From assembly GCA_910585935.1 (NCBI GenBank), contig CAJUHN010000211.1, forward strand, positions 1 through 6,998: a stretch of DNA of 6,998 bases, written 5' to 3'. The notes under the pieces were generated by a model. The model did not search any database. It was given only the letters and a program-made list of their open reading frames with translations, and had not been told where the DNA came from. Source of the stretch: an uncultured Lachnospiraceae bacterium (GTDB lineage Bacteria; Bacillota; Clostridia; Lachnospirales; Lachnospiraceae). Both the position numbers and the translations under genes were made by a program. Of this stretch, positions 5,997-6,998 are shown in pieces. Position 1 is the first letter of the stretch. Each line of letters begins with the position of its first letter.

Positions 5997-6216
5997 ACTA
6001 AATTATGATATATTTATTATATTAATTATAAATTAATTTATATATAGTAAACATAAGATATATTTATTTGTATTATTTATTATATAAATTATTTTATCAC
6101 AAAGCTTTGGATATTACTAGATGTCCTAGTACTCTTTTCAATAATTTTGTAATTTTTCTTATATTTTGATCATATATTAGTTGTTATTCATAAGATATTC
6201 ATAGGATTGAGTTTCC
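5997..6216. other. AT-rich parA leader
   Basis: This is the stretch between parA and repeat copy 2. It is almost pure A and T from 6001 to 6097 and must hold the parA promoter, but many TATAAT-like hexamers make a single choice unsafe. GATATATTTATT occurs at 6007-6018 and again at 6057-6068. Two small dyads lie further upstream: CAAAGCTTTG (6100-6109) and TACTAG/CTAGTA (6115-6131), possible operator-like sites. No gene is seen. Confidence 0.5.
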
Positions 6217-6387
6217 GCAAAGGGACGAGACTATTCCAACGAAGCCGCGCTCCCGCTCCGTTCCAGACGTAACGGACACTAAATTCGCAGCTCCGCTTCT
6301 CGCGAAACTGCTCATTAAGTGCCAACGTCTTCCAAGGGGCTTCTTTTGGAATAGTCTCGTCCCTTTGCTAGTTTGTTAGCCCTTCTG
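6217..6387 (+). repeat. Structured repeat element, copy 2 (complete)
   Basis: This copy is in the same orientation as copy 1 and about 6.2 kb away. The core from TATTCCAA (6232-6239) to TTGGAATA (6346-6353) is close to identical to copy 1, with roughly a dozen differences and one single-base gap. The closing stem pairs 6217-6239 with 6346-6368 perfectly over 23 bp, but its outer part is different in sequence from copy 1. Internal pairs include CACT (6277-6280) with AGTG (6318-6321) and GCAG (6287-6290) with CTGC (6308-6311). The conserved tail GCTAGTTTGTTAGC (6367-6380) and TTCTG (6383-6387) follow. No protein is encoded. No target-site duplication was recognised. Confidence 0.85.
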
Positions 6388-6808
6388 TGGATTAATAATC
6401 ATTAAAAATTTGAATTTTAAAGTTCTTGCTATTAAATATCCTATTGAGTAAAAATATTTGTTATAGTTGTAAGAAGATTCATTTAATAACATTTACAGTA
6501 AAATGATGATAATATTTACTATTTATAAATAATCTATTACTTTTTAGAAGCCATGATAGAACATTAAAATAATACTCTTTTGAAATTACATAAATTTTCC
6601 TGTTTTATTTATGATTCCTCTAAAATTTCTATGATAAATATCATATGGTATTAATTCAAATTTCCACTTTAATAATTTGAAATTTATATTCTTTTTATTA
6701 ATAAAATTTTTTATTTTATTTTCTTGATTTATAATGCCTTATATTATATTTTTGTTGTTTTCAGATCTCTTTATCTCTTTTTTGTATTTCTTTATCTCTC
6801 TCTTTTCT
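6388..6808. other. AT-rich gene-free DNA between the repeat and the parS array
   Basis: No coding frame is convincing on either strand. Two small dyads are visible: ATGATA/TATCAT (6631-6644) and TTCAAATT (6655-6662) with AATTTGAA (6674-6681). From about 6767 the plus strand becomes pyrimidine-rich (CTTTATCTC-type runs) and resembles a decayed spacer of the neighbouring parS array, but without a recognisable parS. A gene normally found just upstream of parA, such as rsmG, is absent. Confidence 0.6.
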
Positions 6809-6812
6809 AAAA

Positions 6813-6828
6813 TGTTTCACATGAAACA
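6813..6828. promoter_or_regulatory. parS: parS site 1
   Basis: TGTTTCACATGAAACA is the ParB/Spo0J centromere site, one base from the fully palindromic TGTTTCACGTGAAACA at the centre (CACATG for CACGTG). Flanking AA and TT extend the dyad. It is expected to load the ParB encoded by the neighbouring operon. Confidence 0.93.
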
Positions 6829-6880
6829 TTTCTTTCTTCTCTATCTCCTTCTTTCTTTTTTTATTTCCCCCTTCTTAAAA

Positions 6881-6896
6881 TGTTTCACATGAAACA
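6881..6896. promoter_or_regulatory. parS: parS site 2
   Basis: TGTTTCACATGAAACA is identical to site 1, including the asymmetric centre, and starts exactly 68 bp after it. It has the same orientation of the non-palindromic central base. Confidence 0.93.
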
Positions 6897-6948
6897 TTCC
6901 TTTCTTCTTCATCTCCTTCTTTCTTTTTTTATTTCCCTCTTCCTAAAA

Positions 6949-6964
6949 TGTTTCACATGAAACA
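6949..6964. promoter_or_regulatory. parS: parS site 3
   Basis: A third identical TGTTTCACATGAAACA starts 68 bp after site 2 and is the last one before the window ends. Confidence 0.93.
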
Positions 6965-6998
6965 TTTCTTTCTTCTCTATCTCCTTCTTTCTTTTTTT

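Larger units (their letters stand above)
6813..6998. repeat. Tandem 68-bp parS repeat array, cut by window end
   Basis: The array has two complete 68-bp units (6813-6880 and 6881-6948) and a 50-base partial unit (6949-6998). Each is a 16-bp parS followed by a 52-base spacer that is almost entirely C and T on the plus strand and ends in AAAA. Over the visible 50 bases units 1 and 3 are identical, while unit 2 differs at three positions there and at a few more in the rest. The array probably continues to the right. Confidence 0.9.

Noticed and set aside
5997..6100. Specific sigma-A promoter for parA
   Set aside because: Several TATAAT-like hexamers occur by composition, and none has a well-spaced TTGACA-like partner; the best (TTTACT with TATAAT) has a 15-nt spacer.
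6386..6394. DnaA-box-like TGTGGATTA
   Set aside because: It matches eight of nine bases of TGTGGATAA but stands alone, with no cluster of boxes nearby, so no replication origin is called.

Overview
The window comes from a strongly AT-rich genome, most likely a Clostridia-type Firmicute (possibly Lachnospirales; genus not resolvable). The evidence is purine-rich Shine-Dalgarno sites, a Soj/Spo0J-type ParA-ParB pair followed by a DUF4446 gene, and parS sites of the Firmicute type.

Layout, left to right. Positions 1-168 hold a structured repeat element cut by the window edge. A plus-strand GNAT acetyltransferase follows (314-889). The 300-base gap after it carries a long inverted repeat that is a truncated relative of the same element, then a minus-strand terminator. 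All remaining genes are on the minus strand: an APH/choline-kinase-like phosphotransferase (1190-1942), a degenerate former coding stretch (about 1978-2148), a divergent HD-GYP protein (2384-3451), a small uncertain ORF (3561-3680), and a compact operon transcribed parA (5212-5979), parB (4290-5210), DUF4446 (3767-4279). Upstream of parA lies about 1 kb without genes. It holds an AT-rich leader, a second full copy of the structured repeat (6217-6387), more AT-rich DNA, and a tandem array of parS sites at an exact 68-bp period that runs off the right edge.

The right half forms a self-contained chromosome or replicon partition module. ParB should load on the parS array about 0.8 kb upstream of its own operon, and ParA would act on the resulting complex. 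The coding spacing (1 nt between parA and parB, 10 nt between parB and DUF4446, each with a Shine-Dalgarno inside or overlapping the previous gene) indicates translational coupling.

The two observations most worth following are the structured repeat and the parS array. The two full copies of the repeat share a nearly identical core, yet their closing stems differ in sequence while keeping perfect complementarity. The parS array has clustered, evenly phased sites separated by polypyrimidine spacers.
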